DNA from: JALYOC01 sp036675345
GTDB lineage: Bacteria > Myxococcota > Myxococcia > Myxococcales > Myxococcaceae
Assembly: GCA_036675345.1 (NCBI GenBank)
Contig: JAKFFE010000031.1
Span: 186,001 to 250,000 of the forward strand
Reading direction: 5' to 3'
Length of the DNA: 64,000 nt
The notes below the pieces were generated by a model. That model searched no databases, was not told the origin of the DNA, and was given only the letters and a program-made list of their open reading frames with translations. Shown in pieces: positions 43,367 through 52,781 of the stretch (positions are counted from its first letter, which is position 1; every line of letters begins with the position of its first letter). Position numbers and translations under genes: made by a program.

Positions 43367-46213
43367 ATGGCGGAAGACCCCATCAGCGGGGGCCCCGGTG
43401 CGACCCAGGCGGGTGAAGGCCCGGGACCGGAGGCACCCACCAATCCGGATCGCCGGCGGGGCAGGGCCCTTCCGATCGACGAGGATCAGGCCACCGCCGC
43501 CGAGCCGGGTCGTCAGCGCCCCGCCCCCCCGCGCGCCGCCGCGCCGATTCCGGACGCGCCGGTGATCGAAAAGGGGCAGAAGCTTGGCCGCTATTTGATG
43601 TTGGACAAGCTGGGCGAGGGCGGGATGGGGGTGGTGCACGCCGCCTACGATCCGGAGCTGGATCGCAAGGTGGCGCTGAAGATCCTCTCCGCCCGCTTCA
43701 ACGCCTCGGCCGCCGGACCCGCCCAGCAGCGGCTGATGCGCGAGGCCCAGGCCATGGCCCGGGTCTCCCATCCGAACGTGATCGCAGTCCACGACGTGGG
43801 CACCGTGGGCGACCAGGTGTTCGTGGCGATGGAGCTGGTGGACGGGGGCACCCTCAACCGCTGGTTCAAGGACACCCAGCGCACCTGGAAGGAGATCCTC
43901 AAGGTCTTCGTGGACGCCGGCAAGGGGCTGGCCGCCGCGCACTCCGCGGGGCTGGTGCACCGGGACTTCAAGCCGGACAACGTGCTGATCGGCCTCGACG
44001 GCCGGGTGCGGGTGACCGACTTCGGCCTGGCCCGGCTGGTCAGCGGCCCCCGCCAGGAGGAGACCCCGCTGACCCCCAGCGGGGATCCGGAGGCGGTGGT
44101 GTCCCGGGGGCTGGAGGACAGCTCGCGGATGCTGGAGGCGCAGCTGACCCAGGTGGGGGCGGTGATGGGGACCCCCGCGTACATGTCTCCCGAGCAGCAC
44201 CTGGGAGAGGTGCCCGACGCGCGATCGGATCAGTTCTCCTTCTGCGCGGCGCTGTTCTGGGCGCTGTTCCGCAAGCGGCCGTTTGATCCCCAGGTGCTGG
44301 CGGCGGTGGCCGGGCGGACCCTGGGCGGTGGCAACACCGACGCGGGCACCAAGGTGGAACGCCCCAACCTGGTCAAGGATCGCCAGACCATCCCCGGGCG
44401 GGGGATCATCCTCGACCCGCCGCGCGAGCCCAAGGTCCCCAAGTACGTCCGCCGGGCGCTGATGCGCGGGCTGGCCATCCACCCCGACGACCGCTTCCCG
44501 TCGATGGAGGCGCTGCTCAAGACCCTCTCCCGCGATCCACGCCGGGCGCAGCAGCGTTACCTCCTGGCCGGTGGAGCGGCGCTGATCACCACCGCGGTGG
44601 TGTTCGCCTCCCAGCAGGTGGCCTCCCGCCAGCAGCTGTGCAGCGGCGCCGAGCGCAAGGTGGCCGCGGTGTGGAACCCGCAGGTGCAGCAGGCGATCGG
44701 CAAGACCTTCGAGGCGGTGGGCCAGAGCTGGGCCACCGACGCGGTCTCCCGGATCGTCAAGGAGTTCGACGGCCACACCCTCAAGTGGACCCGGATGCAC
44801 ACCGAGGCCTGCGAGGCGACCCGCATCCGCGGCGAGCAGTCCGACCAGGTGATGTCGCTGCGGATGATCTGCCTGGACCGCAAGCTGGGCGAGGTCAAGG
44901 CGCTGTCCGAGCTGATCCAGAAGGGCGATCCCAAGGTGCTGGAGCGGGCCCTGGAGGCCACCTACTCGCTGACCCCCATCGAGCGCTGCGCGGACATCGC
45001 CTCCCTGACCGCGGCGGTGCCCCGCCCGGAGAACCCGCAGACCCTGGCCCAGGTGGAGCGGGTGGAGAAGCTGCTGGCGGAGGTCAAGGCGCTGTTCGAC
45101 GCTGGCCGCTACAAGTCGGCGCTGGAGGTGGCCCAGACCGCGGTGGAGAGCGCGCGCCCGCTGGCCTATCCGCCGGTGGAGGCCGAAGCGCTCAACTGGC
45201 TGGGCTGGAGCCAGGTGTACTCCGGGGATCTGAAGAGCGCCGAGCAGTCTCTGGACCGCGCGATCCTGGCGGCGGAGGCCGGGCACCACGACCTGGAGCG
45301 GCTGCAGGCCACCTCCCGGCAGATCTACAACGTCGGCTACAAGCAGACCCGCTTCGAGGATGGGGCCCGGTGGTTCGAGCGGGCGCAGGCGCTGCTGCAG
45401 CGGCTGGGCGGCAACCAGGAGCTGGAGGCGGAGGTGCTGTCCTACGAGGGCGGGCGGCTGACCGCCAACGGTCGCTTCGCCGAGGCCGCCGAGAAGTACG
45501 AGCGGGCGATCTCGGTCGGCAACGCGGTGTTCTCCCCCTCCCACCCGCGCCGGGGATCGTTCCGCTCCAACCTGGCCGCGGTCTACGGGCGGATGGGAGA
45601 GGCGAAGCGGGCGGTGAAGCTGAGCGAGGAGGCGCTGGAGTTCCTGGGGCAGACCCTGGGGCCGCAGCATCCCAAGACCGGCTACGCCCACTACATCGTG
45701 GCGATGCAGTATCTGGAGCTGGAGGACTGGGCCCAGGCCCACCAGCACATTGCCCGGGCGCTGGAGATCCGCGAGCGCACCCTGGGGCCCACCGATCTGC
45801 TGGTGGGGGAGACCCACGACATCGTCTCCACCCTCTACAAGGAGGAGGGCCGGTACGAGGACGCGCTCAAGCACGGGCGGCTGTCGCTGGAGATCAAGCT
45901 GCGGTCGCTGGGTCCGGACCACGTGGATCTGGCCTACGCCTACGAGAACATCGGCCAGGCGTTGATCGGCCTGCACCAGCCCAGGGAGGCGATCACCCTG
46001 CTGGAGAAGGCGATCCGCCTGCGCGAGCGCAGCAAGCTGGAGGACTCGGAGATCGCCGAGCCGAGGTTCGCCCTGGCCCAGGCGGTGTGGGAGGACCGCA
46101 AGGATCGCAAGAAGGCCGAGTCCCTGGCCCGGCTGGCCAAGGACTCGTACCTCCAGTCCGGTGATGAGAAGCGCGCCGCCCGCGTCTCCGGCTGGCTGCG
46201 GCAGCTGCGCTAG
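43367..46213 (+). CDS. Ser/Thr protein kinase with membrane anchor and TPR sensor region
   Basis: 948 residues. Disordered start (1-65); kinase domain about 72-385 with G-E-G-G-M-G (P-loop), V-A-L-K-I-L (Lys), H-R-D-F-K-P-D-N (about 197-204) and D-F-G; the activation segment carries an extra 40 residues before G-T-P-A-Y-M-S-P-E. A membrane helix lies at about 400-418. The outside part begins with Cys-containing L-C-S-G-A-E, E-A-C-E-A-T-R, I-C-L-D and R-C-A-D, a module shared with the two kinases at 55971-61793, then about eight TPR-like repeats. Signals are probably bound outside the membrane. The gene ends 6 bp before the convergent DUF1206 gene. Targets are unknown. Confidence 0.9.
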   Translation: MAEDPISGGPGATQAGEGPGPEAPTNPDRRRGRALPIDEDQATAAEPGRQRPAPPRAAAPIPDAPVIEKGQKLGRYLMLDKLGEGGMGVVHAAYDPELDRKVALKILSARFNASAAGPAQQRLMREAQAMARVSHPNVIAVHDVGTVGDQVFVAMELVDGGTLNRWFKDTQRTWKEILKVFVDAGKGLAAAHSAGLVHRDFKPDNVLIGLDGRVRVTDFGLARLVSGPRQEETPLTPSGDPEAVVSRGLEDSSRMLEAQLTQVGAVMGTPAYMSPEQHLGEVPDARSDQFSFCAALFWALFRKRPFDPQVLAAVAGRTLGGGNTDAGTKVERPNLVKDRQTIPGRGIILDPPREPKVPKYVRRALMRGLAIHPDDRFPSMEALLKTLSRDPRRAQQRYLLAGGAALITTAVVFASQQVASRQQLCSGAERKVAAVWNPQVQQAIGKTFEAVGQSWATDAVSRIVKEFDGHTLKWTRMHTEACEATRIRGEQSDQVMSLRMICLDRKLGEVKALSELIQKGDPKVLERALEATYSLTPIERCADIASLTAAVPRPENPQTLAQVERVEKLLAEVKALFDAGRYKSALEVAQTAVESARPLAYPPVEAEALNWLGWSQVYSGDLKSAEQSLDRAILAAEAGHHDLERLQATSRQIYNVGYKQTRFEDGARWFERAQALLQRLGGNQELEAEVLSYEGGRLTANGRFAEAAEKYERAISVGNAVFSPSHPRRGSFRSNLAAVYGRMGEAKRAVKLSEEALEFLGQTLGPQHPKTGYAHYIVAMQYLELEDWAQAHQHIARALEIRERTLGPTDLLVGETHDIVSTLYKEEGRYEDALKHGRLSLEIKLRSLGPDHVDLAYAYENIGQALIGLHQPREAITLLEKAIRLRERSKLEDSEIAEPRFALAQAVWEDRKDRKKAESLARLAKDSYLQSGDEKRAARVSGWLRQLR

Positions 46214-46219
46214 ACGGCT

Positions 46220-47056
46220 TCAGCGCGAGGCGTCGAAGGTCCGGTAGCGCGCCTCCAGGAACGCGTAGAGGGCGTAGGCGATGAACCCCAGCGCCACCAC
46301 CCCCAGCAGCACCGAGCCCATCGGGCGGCTGGCCAGGGTCCCCAGGATCTCCCCCAGCCCCTTGGCGCGGGAGGGATCAAAGCGCACCGCGGCCTGGATC
46401 AGGAACCCGCCCATCAGGGTGAACACCAGTCCGCGGGAGACCAGCCCGAAGCGGCTGACCGGGCGGATCCATTTCGCCTGCCGGGCCGCGGCCCCGTCCA
46501 GGTGGAGCTGCTTGCTCAGCTTCCCCTTCACCCCCCGGAAGGCCTCGGTCAGCCCCCACACCATCAGGGCGATCCCCGCGGTGGCCACCGCCGCGCGCCC
46601 CAGCGGCGCCTCCATCACCCGCGCGGTCCAGGCCTGGGTCCCGCTTCCTCCGGCCGAGGGCCTGCCCATCAGCAGGCGCAGGGTGGCCGCCAAGAGCCCG
46701 GCGTAGATCATCCCGCTGATCCCCAACGCCACCCGCTTGATGATCCCCTCTCCGGTGCGGCCGTGTCCGTCCACGTCCTGGATCGCCTGGATGAAGCGCC
46801 ACAGCACCAGACCCACCAGCCCCGCGGCCACCAGCACCAGCAGCAGCTTCCCAAACGGCGCCTGGCCGATGTGCTGGATCGCTCCCCGGGTGTCGGTGGT
46901 CTCTCCGCCCGTTCCGGCGGCCAACTGCAGCGCCAGCACCCCGATCACCGCGTAGAAGGTCCCCTTGGCCGCGTAGCCCAGCCGAGCCAGCAGCCGCACC
47001 CGGTCGTCGTTGCCCGCCTGGGCGGCGGCGTTCTTCACCTCTCTGCTGCCGATCAT
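46220..47056 (-). CDS. DUF1206 integral membrane protein
   Basis: 278 residues. Three repeats of about 70-75 residues, each with two hydrophobic helices and an A-R-L-G-Y-A-A-K-G or R-F-G-L-V-S-R-G-like start and a closing W-R-F/A-Y-A-L-Y-A pattern, match the triplicated DUF1206 fold. Function unknown; often linked to stress genes. GGAGGGG eight bases upstream supports the ATG at 47056. It is divergent from the phospholipase D-like gene. Confidence 0.8.
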   Translation of the reverse strand: MIGSREVKNAAAQAGNDDRVRLLARLGYAAKGTFYAVIGVLALQLAAGTGGETTDTRGAIQHIGQAPFGKLLLVLVAAGLVGLVLWRFIQAIQDVDGHGRTGEGIIKRVALGISGMIYAGLLAATLRLLMGRPSAGGSGTQAWTARVMEAPLGRAAVATAGIALMVWGLTEAFRGVKGKLSKQLHLDGAAARQAKWIRPVSRFGLVSRGLVFTLMGGFLIQAAVRFDPSRAKGLGEILGTLASRPMGSVLLGVVALGFIAYALYAFLEARYRTFDASR

Positions 47057-47246
47057 GTCGTCCCCTCCGTGCAGAGAAGCTGAGGACTCGGAAGCTGTCT
47101 TGAAGGAGGGGCCTGGCCTGCGGACCGCCCAGCGGCCGGGCGGGCAGGGTGCACTTGCCGGATCGTCAACTTGGACACGGACCGGTGGATCCCCGGCAGC
47201 CGTTGCCGCCGGCCATCCCCACCGTCCGCGGGTGCGTTCACCCTGG

Positions 47247-48416
47247 ATGCTTCGTTCCTGGATTGCCCTGCTGGCGCTGGCCGCCGCCGGTTGTGGCTCG
47301 GTCCGTGCCCAGCAGAACTCCTACTTCGGACTGGCCGGTCCGGTTCCCGACGATCCGGACGGCTTCTCGATGGCCCTCTTCCAGTCGGTGGGGGTGACCC
47401 TGGCCCCGGGCCACACGGTGGCGTTCGTGGAGAACGGGACGGTGTTCGACGCCATCGAACGCGAGGTGCGCGGCGCCCAGCGCAGCGTCCACATCGTGGC
47501 CTACATCTGGAAGTCGGGGATGCCCGGGGACCGGATCGTCGACGCGCTGCTGGAGCGGATGGCCCACGGGGTCCAGTGCCGGGTGGTGGTGGACGCGGTG
47601 GGGAGCATCGGCTTCGAGGACGCCCGCCAGCGGCTGGCCGACGGCGGCTGTGACGTGCGCTACTTCCGGCCGCTGCCGGCGGAGGACAACATCGCCCGCA
47701 ACCACCGCAAGATGGTGATCGTGGACGGGGCGGTGGGGATCACCGGCGGCTTTGGAATCATGGAGCCGTGGATGGGAGGAGGGCGCGCCGAACAGGAGTG
47801 GCGCGACTCCAACGTCCGGGTCACCGGCCCGGCGGTGCTGCAGATGCAGCTGGCCTTCGCCGAGAACTGGCAGGAGGCGGGCGGGAAGCTGCTGCCCACC
47901 GTGGAGCTGTCCACCCCGGAGGGGAAGGGAGGCCTGCGGGCGGCCTTCGTCCCCAGCCGGAGCACGGTGGTCACCGCCGCCGAGCGGCTGACCCACCTGG
48001 CGATCCACTCCGCGCGCAAGCGGCTGTGGATCGCCAACTCCTACTTCATCCCCAACGAGGCGCTGATCGACGCGCTGGTCCGCAAGCAGAAGGAGGGGGT
48101 GGATGTCAGGGTGCTGGTGCCCGGCGACAAGAACGACGTCAAGCCGGTCACCGTCGCCCAGCGCGCCACCTACGACCAGCTGCTGCCGCACGGGATCCGG
48201 ATCTGGGAGTACCAGCCGGGGATGATGCACGCCAAGACGATGCTGATCGACGAGGCGCGGGTGATCGTGGGGTCGATCAACCTGGACCCCCTCTCCCTGG
48301 GGATGCTGGAGGAGGGGGCGATCATCGCCGAGGACCCGGAGCTGGCGGCGCGACTGGAGACCCTGTGGCTGGAGGATCTGAAGTTCGCCAAGGAGATCAC
48401 CGCCGACCCGGAGTGA
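47247..48416 (+). CDS. Phospholipase D-family (cardiolipin synthase-like) lipoprotein
   Basis: 389 residues. Signal peptide with lipobox A-A-A-G-C (Cys near 15). Two HKD motifs are complete: N-H-R-K-M-V-I-V-D near residue 153 and M-H-A-K-T-M-L-I-D near residue 327, each followed by a G-S/G-G loop. This is the two-domain PLD fold used in phosphatidyl transfer or phosphodiesterase reactions. The lipobox is unusual for cardiolipin synthases, which are membrane proteins of the inner membrane, so the enzyme is probably periplasmic or outer-membrane-linked. Stop lies 3 bp from the convergent GH13 gene. Confidence 0.85.
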   Translation: MLRSWIALLALAAAGCGSVRAQQNSYFGLAGPVPDDPDGFSMALFQSVGVTLAPGHTVAFVENGTVFDAIEREVRGAQRSVHIVAYIWKSGMPGDRIVDALLERMAHGVQCRVVVDAVGSIGFEDARQRLADGGCDVRYFRPLPAEDNIARNHRKMVIVDGAVGITGGFGIMEPWMGGGRAEQEWRDSNVRVTGPAVLQMQLAFAENWQEAGGKLLPTVELSTPEGKGGLRAAFVPSRSTVVTAAERLTHLAIHSARKRLWIANSYFIPNEALIDALVRKQKEGVDVRVLVPGDKNDVKPVTVAQRATYDQLLPHGIRIWEYQPGMMHAKTMLIDEARVIVGSINLDPLSLGMLEEGAIIAEDPELAARLETLWLEDLKFAKEITADPE

Positions 48417-48419
48417 GGG

Positions 48420-50090
48420 TCAGGGCTCGGGCTCGGCGCTGCGCTGGGGAACGCTGTCCCGGCCGCCCAGCCGGAACCAGCGGAAGCCGTAACCCTCCAG
48501 GGTGACCCGGTGGCGCCCGTCCTCCTCCGGCATCAGCACCTCCGGCTGGAAGAGGTCCACCAGGGTGGTGGCGTCTTCGGGCCGCTGGGTGGAGGGGAAG
48601 CGCACCGTGAGCGGCCGCTGGGAGAAGTTGTGCAGGGAGATCATCGTGCTGCCGCGCCAGGTGTGGCGGAGGGCCAGCACCGCCTTGTTGCCGGCGTTGA
48701 GCACCTTCCAGTCTCCCCAGCCGATCTCCGGGCACTCCTTGCGCAGCCGGATCAGCCGCTCCATCCAGTTGAGCTGCGAGTCCTGATCGGTGCGCTGGTC
48801 GGCCACGTTCACCAGCCGGTAGGAGTACGGCCCCCGCGCCACCATCGGCTTGACCGGCTTGTCCGCGGTGGTGAACCCGCCGTGGTGTTCGTCGGTCCAG
48901 TGCATCGGGGTGCGGACCGCCTGGCGCTCCTTGAGCGAAAGGAGCTCTCCCATCCCGATCTCCTCGCCGTACCAGAGCACCGGGGTGCCGGGCAGGGAGA
49001 ACATCAGCGAGTAGGCCAGCCGCAGCTTGCGCGGATCTCCTCCGAACATCGGCGCCAGCCGCCGCCGCAGGCCGCGGTCGTACAGTTGCATGGTGGGCTC
49101 GGGGCCCAGGGCCTGGAACACCTGCGCCCGGACCTTGGGCGGCAACCGGCCCAGGTCCAGCTCGTCGTGGTTGCGCATGAAGTTCGCCCACTGGGAGGTC
49201 TCCCGCATCGGGGGAGAGGTCCGCAGCGCCTTGGCCACCAGGGTGGCGTCCTCCTGGACGATCCCGGCGAAGAAGCCCTGGTTCGCCTGGAAGTTGAACA
49301 CCAGCTGCATCCGGTCCCCGTCGCCGAAGAACTTCTTCACCTCCGGCATGGTGACGTTGGCCTCCGCCAGCAGGATCGCGTCCCCCTGGCGCCAGGAGAG
49401 GAACTCACGCAGGTCCCGCAGCAGCAGGTGGGGATCGCCCGGCGGCGGATTCTCCAGCCCCTTGTACTCGACCACGAAGGGGACCGCGTCCACCCGGAAG
49501 CCGCTGACCCCCAACTGCAGCCAGAAGCCCATGATCTTGAAGATCTCCTCGCGCACCGAGGGGTGGGTGACGTTGAGGTCCGGCTGGAAGTCGAAGAAGC
49601 GGTGGAAGTAGTACTCCTTGGCCTGCTTGTCGTAGGTCCAGGTGGAGGGCTGCACCCCGGGGAAGACCATCCCCTCGTGCATCCCCTTCGGCTTCTTCTT
49701 GGACCACACGTAGTAGTCGCGGAATGGGCTCTGCGGATCCGATCGCGCCGCCTGGAACCAGGGGTGGCGATCCGAGGTGTGGTTCACCACCAGATCCACG
49801 ATCACCCGGATCCCGTGCGACCGGGCGGCGTGGGTGAAGGCCACGAAGTCGCCCAGATCGCCCAGCCGGGGATCGACCCCGTAGTAGTCGGTGATGTCGT
49901 AGCCGTTGTCCCGGTTGGGGGAGGGATAGAACGGCAGCAGCCAGACGCAGGTGACCCCCAGTCCGGCCAGGTAGTCCAGGCGGCGCTTGAGGCCCCGGAA
50001 GTCGCCGACCCCGTCCCCGTTCCCGTCCTGGAAGGTCTCGACGTCCAGACAGTAGACGACTGCGTTCTTGTACCAGAGGTCTTCGATCAC
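48420..50090 (-). CDS. Trehalose synthase-like GH13 enzyme
   Basis: 556 residues, the usual length for maltose-trehalose isomerases (TreS). Starts M-I-E-D-L-W-Y-K-N-A-V-V-Y (GTG at 50090). Catalytic residues of GH13 are visible: G-F-R-V-D-A-V (Asp nucleophile near 200), L-L-A-E-A-N (Glu near 245) and M-R-N-H-D-E-L (Asp near 310). The start and D-G-N-G-D-G-V-G-D-F calcium-binding-like loop match TreS. There is no maltokinase domain. Maltose/trehalose interconversion is inferred; an alpha-glucosidase role is possible. Divergent from the LLM flavoprotein gene with 46 bp between starts, so the pair may be co-regulated. Confidence 0.82.
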   Translation of the reverse strand: MIEDLWYKNAVVYCLDVETFQDGNGDGVGDFRGLKRRLDYLAGLGVTCVWLLPFYPSPNRDNGYDITDYYGVDPRLGDLGDFVAFTHAARSHGIRVIVDLVVNHTSDRHPWFQAARSDPQSPFRDYYVWSKKKPKGMHEGMVFPGVQPSTWTYDKQAKEYYFHRFFDFQPDLNVTHPSVREEIFKIMGFWLQLGVSGFRVDAVPFVVEYKGLENPPPGDPHLLLRDLREFLSWRQGDAILLAEANVTMPEVKKFFGDGDRMQLVFNFQANQGFFAGIVQEDATLVAKALRTSPPMRETSQWANFMRNHDELDLGRLPPKVRAQVFQALGPEPTMQLYDRGLRRRLAPMFGGDPRKLRLAYSLMFSLPGTPVLWYGEEIGMGELLSLKERQAVRTPMHWTDEHHGGFTTADKPVKPMVARGPYSYRLVNVADQRTDQDSQLNWMERLIRLRKECPEIGWGDWKVLNAGNKAVLALRHTWRGSTMISLHNFSQRPLTVRFPSTQRPEDATTLVDLFQPEVLMPEEDGRHRVTLEGYGFRWFRLGGRDSVPQRSAEPEP

Positions 50091-50136
50091 GGTGTCCAGG
50101 CTTGTAGCCCGGAGGGGGCGGGCCCAACTTGGGCGA

Positions 50137-51108
50137 GTGCCACCGATCGTCGGGTACCACGCGTCACACGAACAGTTCGCTCCCAGTCAGTTGCTGCGCC
50201 TTGCCCAGCGGGCGGATGTGGCCGGCTTCGCCGCCGGGCTCAACTCGGATCACTTCTTTCCGTGGACCGATGACCAGGGGCAGTCCGGCTTCGCCTGGAG
50301 CTGGATGGGCGCGGCGCTGGCCACCACCCGGCTCTCCTCGCTGGGGGTGGTCAACGCCCCCGGGCAGCGCTACCACCCGGCGATCATCGCCCAGGCGCTG
50401 GCCACCCTGGGGGAGATGTTCCCCGGCCGGGTGTGGGCGGCGCTGGGGAGCGGGCAGCTGCTCAACGAACACATCACCGGCCCCCACTGGCCGCGCAAGC
50501 AGGCGCGCAACGAGCGGCTGCGCGAGTGCGTGGAGATCATGCGGGCCCTGTTCCGCGGCGAGATGGTCACCCACCACGGCCACGTGGTGGTGGAGGACGC
50601 CAAGCTCTACACCCGACCGGCGGTGCCGCCGCTGCTGATCGGCGCGGCGATCACCGAGGCCACCGCGGAGTGGGTGGGCTCGTGGGCGGATGGGCTGATC
50701 ACCACCTCCGGACCGCCGGCCCGTTTGAAGAAGATGGCGGAGGCGTTCTGGCGAGGAGGAGGGGAGGGCAAGCCGATGTACCTCAAGGTCCAGCTCTCCT
50801 TCGCCAAGGACGACCAGACGGCCCGCGCCACCGCCCATCACCAGTGGGCGGGGAACATCTTCGCCAGCGAGGTGATTACCGATCTGCGCACCACCAGCCA
50901 GTTCGATGCGTTGGCCAAGCTGGTCAAGCCGGACGAGCTGGACGAGCACGTCCGGATCTCCTCCGACCCTTCACAGCACGCCGCCTGGCTGGCCGAGGAC
51001 TACCGGCTGGGCTTCACCGGGCTGTTCCTGCACAACGTCAACCGGGAGCAGGAGGCGTTCATCGACGCCTTCGGCTCCCGGGTGTTGCCGCAGCTGCGCT
51101 CGCTCTAA
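50137..51108 (+). CDS. LLM-family flavin oxidoreductase (TIGR03885-like)
   Basis: 323 residues. A luciferase-like TIM-barrel protein with V-G-Y-H-A-S-H-E-Q-F at the start, F-P-W-x-x-D, L-G-S-G-Q-L-L-N-E-H and a final G-L-F-L-H-N-V-N motif; it resembles the 'probable non-F420 flavinoid' group (TIGR03885), which is often located beside TreS-like genes. The cofactor (FMN or F420) is not settled by sequence alone. The start is GTG at 50137; an ATG farther upstream overlaps the divergent gene's start and is less likely. Stop overlaps that of the acyl-CoA dehydrogenase gene by 4 bp. Confidence 0.72.
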   Translation: MPPIVGYHASHEQFAPSQLLRLAQRADVAGFAAGLNSDHFFPWTDDQGQSGFAWSWMGAALATTRLSSLGVVNAPGQRYHPAIIAQALATLGEMFPGRVWAALGSGQLLNEHITGPHWPRKQARNERLRECVEIMRALFRGEMVTHHGHVVVEDAKLYTRPAVPPLLIGAAITEATAEWVGSWADGLITTSGPPARLKKMAEAFWRGGGEGKPMYLKVQLSFAKDDQTARATAHHQWAGNIFASEVITDLRTTSQFDALAKLVKPDELDEHVRISSDPSQHAAWLAEDYRLGFTGLFLHNVNREQEAFIDAFGSRVLPQLRSL

Positions 51109-52781
51109 CCCTCCAGTTGGTGCCGCTGCAGGATCGCGGTCACGTCCAGCCCGGAGGGGAGGGTGCCAAAGGTCTGGCCGTAGTCGCCCTCCAGCCGGGT
51201 CTGGCAGAAGGCGGCCGCCACCGCCGGATGGGCATGGCGGACCATCAATGCGCCCTGCAGCGCCAGGGCCATCTTCTCCACCACCCGGCGCGCGCGCGGC
51301 TCCAGGGTGGTGAGATCGCCGGACAGCTCCTGCTGCAGCCGGTCCACGAAGCGGGCCAGCCGGGGCTCGGCCGAGGCCGCGTCGTTCACCTCGGCCAGGA
51401 ACGCCTCCACCGAGGCCGGCTCCTTGCCCATCGCCCGCAGCACATCCAGGCAGATCACGTTCCCCGACCCCTCCCAGATCGAGTTCACCGGCGCCTCCCG
51501 GTACAGCCGCGGCAGCCCGGACTCCTCCACGTAGCCAAAGCCTCCCAGGCACTCCGAGGCCTCGTAGATCAGGGAGGGGGCGCGCTTGCAGATCCAGTAC
51601 TTGGAGACGGCGGTGGCCAGCCGGCGGAAGTGGCCCTCCCGCTCCACGGTGCCGGCGCGATCGTAGGCCCCGGCCAGCCGCATCGCGGTCAGGGTGGCGG
51701 CCTCCGACTCCACGCACAGATCCGCCAGCACGCTCTGCATCAGCGGCTGCTCCACCAGCCGCTTGCCGAACGCCGCCCGCTGCGAGGCGTGGTGCATCGC
51801 CTGCACCACCGCGGCGCGGATCAGCGCGGTGGACCCCAGCACGCAGTCCAGCCGGGTGTGGTTCACCATCTCGATGATCGTCCGCACCCCGCGGCCCTCC
51901 TCGCCCACCATCCACGCCACGGTGTCGTCGTACTCCACCTCGCTGGACGCGTTGGAGCGGTTGCCCAGCTTGTCCTTGAGGCGCTGGAGGAAGAACCGGT
52001 TCTTGGTGCCGTCGGGCAGAAAGCGCGGCAGCAGGAAGCAGGAGAGGCCCCTGGCGGTCTGGGCCAGGGTGAGGAAGGCGTCACACATCGGGGCGGAGCA
52101 GAACCACTTGTGCCCGGTCAGCAGATACGCCTCGCCCGGGCCCTCCCGTCCCATCGGCCGGGCGGTGGTGGTGTTGGCGCGGACGTCCGAACCGCCCTGC
52201 TTCTCGGTCAGGGCCATCCCCGCCAGCGCGCCCCGCTTCTGGGAGGCGGGCAGGTGGCGGCCGTCGTAGGTCAGCGAGGTGAAGCGCGGCTCCCACTCCC
52301 GGGCCAGCTCCGGCTGGGCGCGCAGGGCGGGGACCACCGAGTAGGTCATGGAGATCGGACAGCCGTGGCCGGCCTCCACCTGGGCCACGGTCATGAACAT
52401 CGCCGCGCGGGCGGCATGGGCGCCGGGCACCGGCTCCCGCCAGGGCAGCGCGTGGAGGCCGTAGCGGACCGAGAGATCCATCAGCGAGTGCCAGGCGGGG
52501 TGGAAGTCCACCTCGTCCACCCGGCGCCCGTAGCGATCATGGGTGCGCAGTCTGGGAGGGTTCTCGTTGGCCTGGGTGCCCCACAGGATCGCCTCCGCGC
52601 CCGCCTCCCGGCCCAGCGAGATCAGCCGCTCTTCGGCGAAGCCGGCGCCCTCCCGGGCCACCGCCTCCCGCAACACCCGGTGCTGGGCGTAGACGTTGTA
52701 GTTCTCCAGGGCCACAGGCTGGTTCTTCACCTCGTGGGTGCGGTGGGACTCACGCGGTGCGGCGGCGACGGGGTCGTTCAT
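51105..52781 (-). CDS. Acyl-CoA dehydrogenase, AidB type
   Basis: 558 residues, the AidB length (about 540) rather than the usual 380-400. Flavin-binding features: A-L-T-E-K-Q-G-G-S-D (about 195-204), W-F-C-S-A (about 235) and E-S-S/E-G-S-G-N-V-I near the C-terminus (W-E-G-S-G-N, about 450). AidB proteins protect DNA or act in alkylation response in E. coli; other members are simply acyl-CoA dehydrogenases, and no ada gene is adjacent. AGGAG about 10 bases before the ATG lies inside the end of tetR, so the two genes overlap by 32 bp and are co-transcribed. Confidence 0.82.
   Translation of the reverse strand: MNDPVAAAPRESHRTHEVKNQPVALENYNVYAQHRVLREAVAREGAGFAEERLISLGREAGAEAILWGTQANENPPRLRTHDRYGRRVDEVDFHPAWHSLMDLSVRYGLHALPWREPVPGAHAARAAMFMTVAQVEAGHGCPISMTYSVVPALRAQPELAREWEPRFTSLTYDGRHLPASQKRGALAGMALTEKQGGSDVRANTTTARPMGREGPGEAYLLTGHKWFCSAPMCDAFLTLAQTARGLSCFLLPRFLPDGTKNRFFLQRLKDKLGNRSNASSEVEYDDTVAWMVGEEGRGVRTIIEMVNHTRLDCVLGSTALIRAAVVQAMHHASQRAAFGKRLVEQPLMQSVLADLCVESEAATLTAMRLAGAYDRAGTVEREGHFRRLATAVSKYWICKRAPSLIYEASECLGGFGYVEESGLPRLYREAPVNSIWEGSGNVICLDVLRAMGKEPASVEAFLAEVNDAASAEPRLARFVDRLQQELSGDLTTLEPRARRVVEKMALALQGALMVRHAHPAVAAAFCQTRLEGDYGQTFGTLPSGLDVTAILQRHQLEG

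Noticed and set aside
43283..45976. Minus-strand long frame across the kinase gene
   Set aside because: Composition is typical of a shadow; the plus-strand kinase has intact catalytic motifs.
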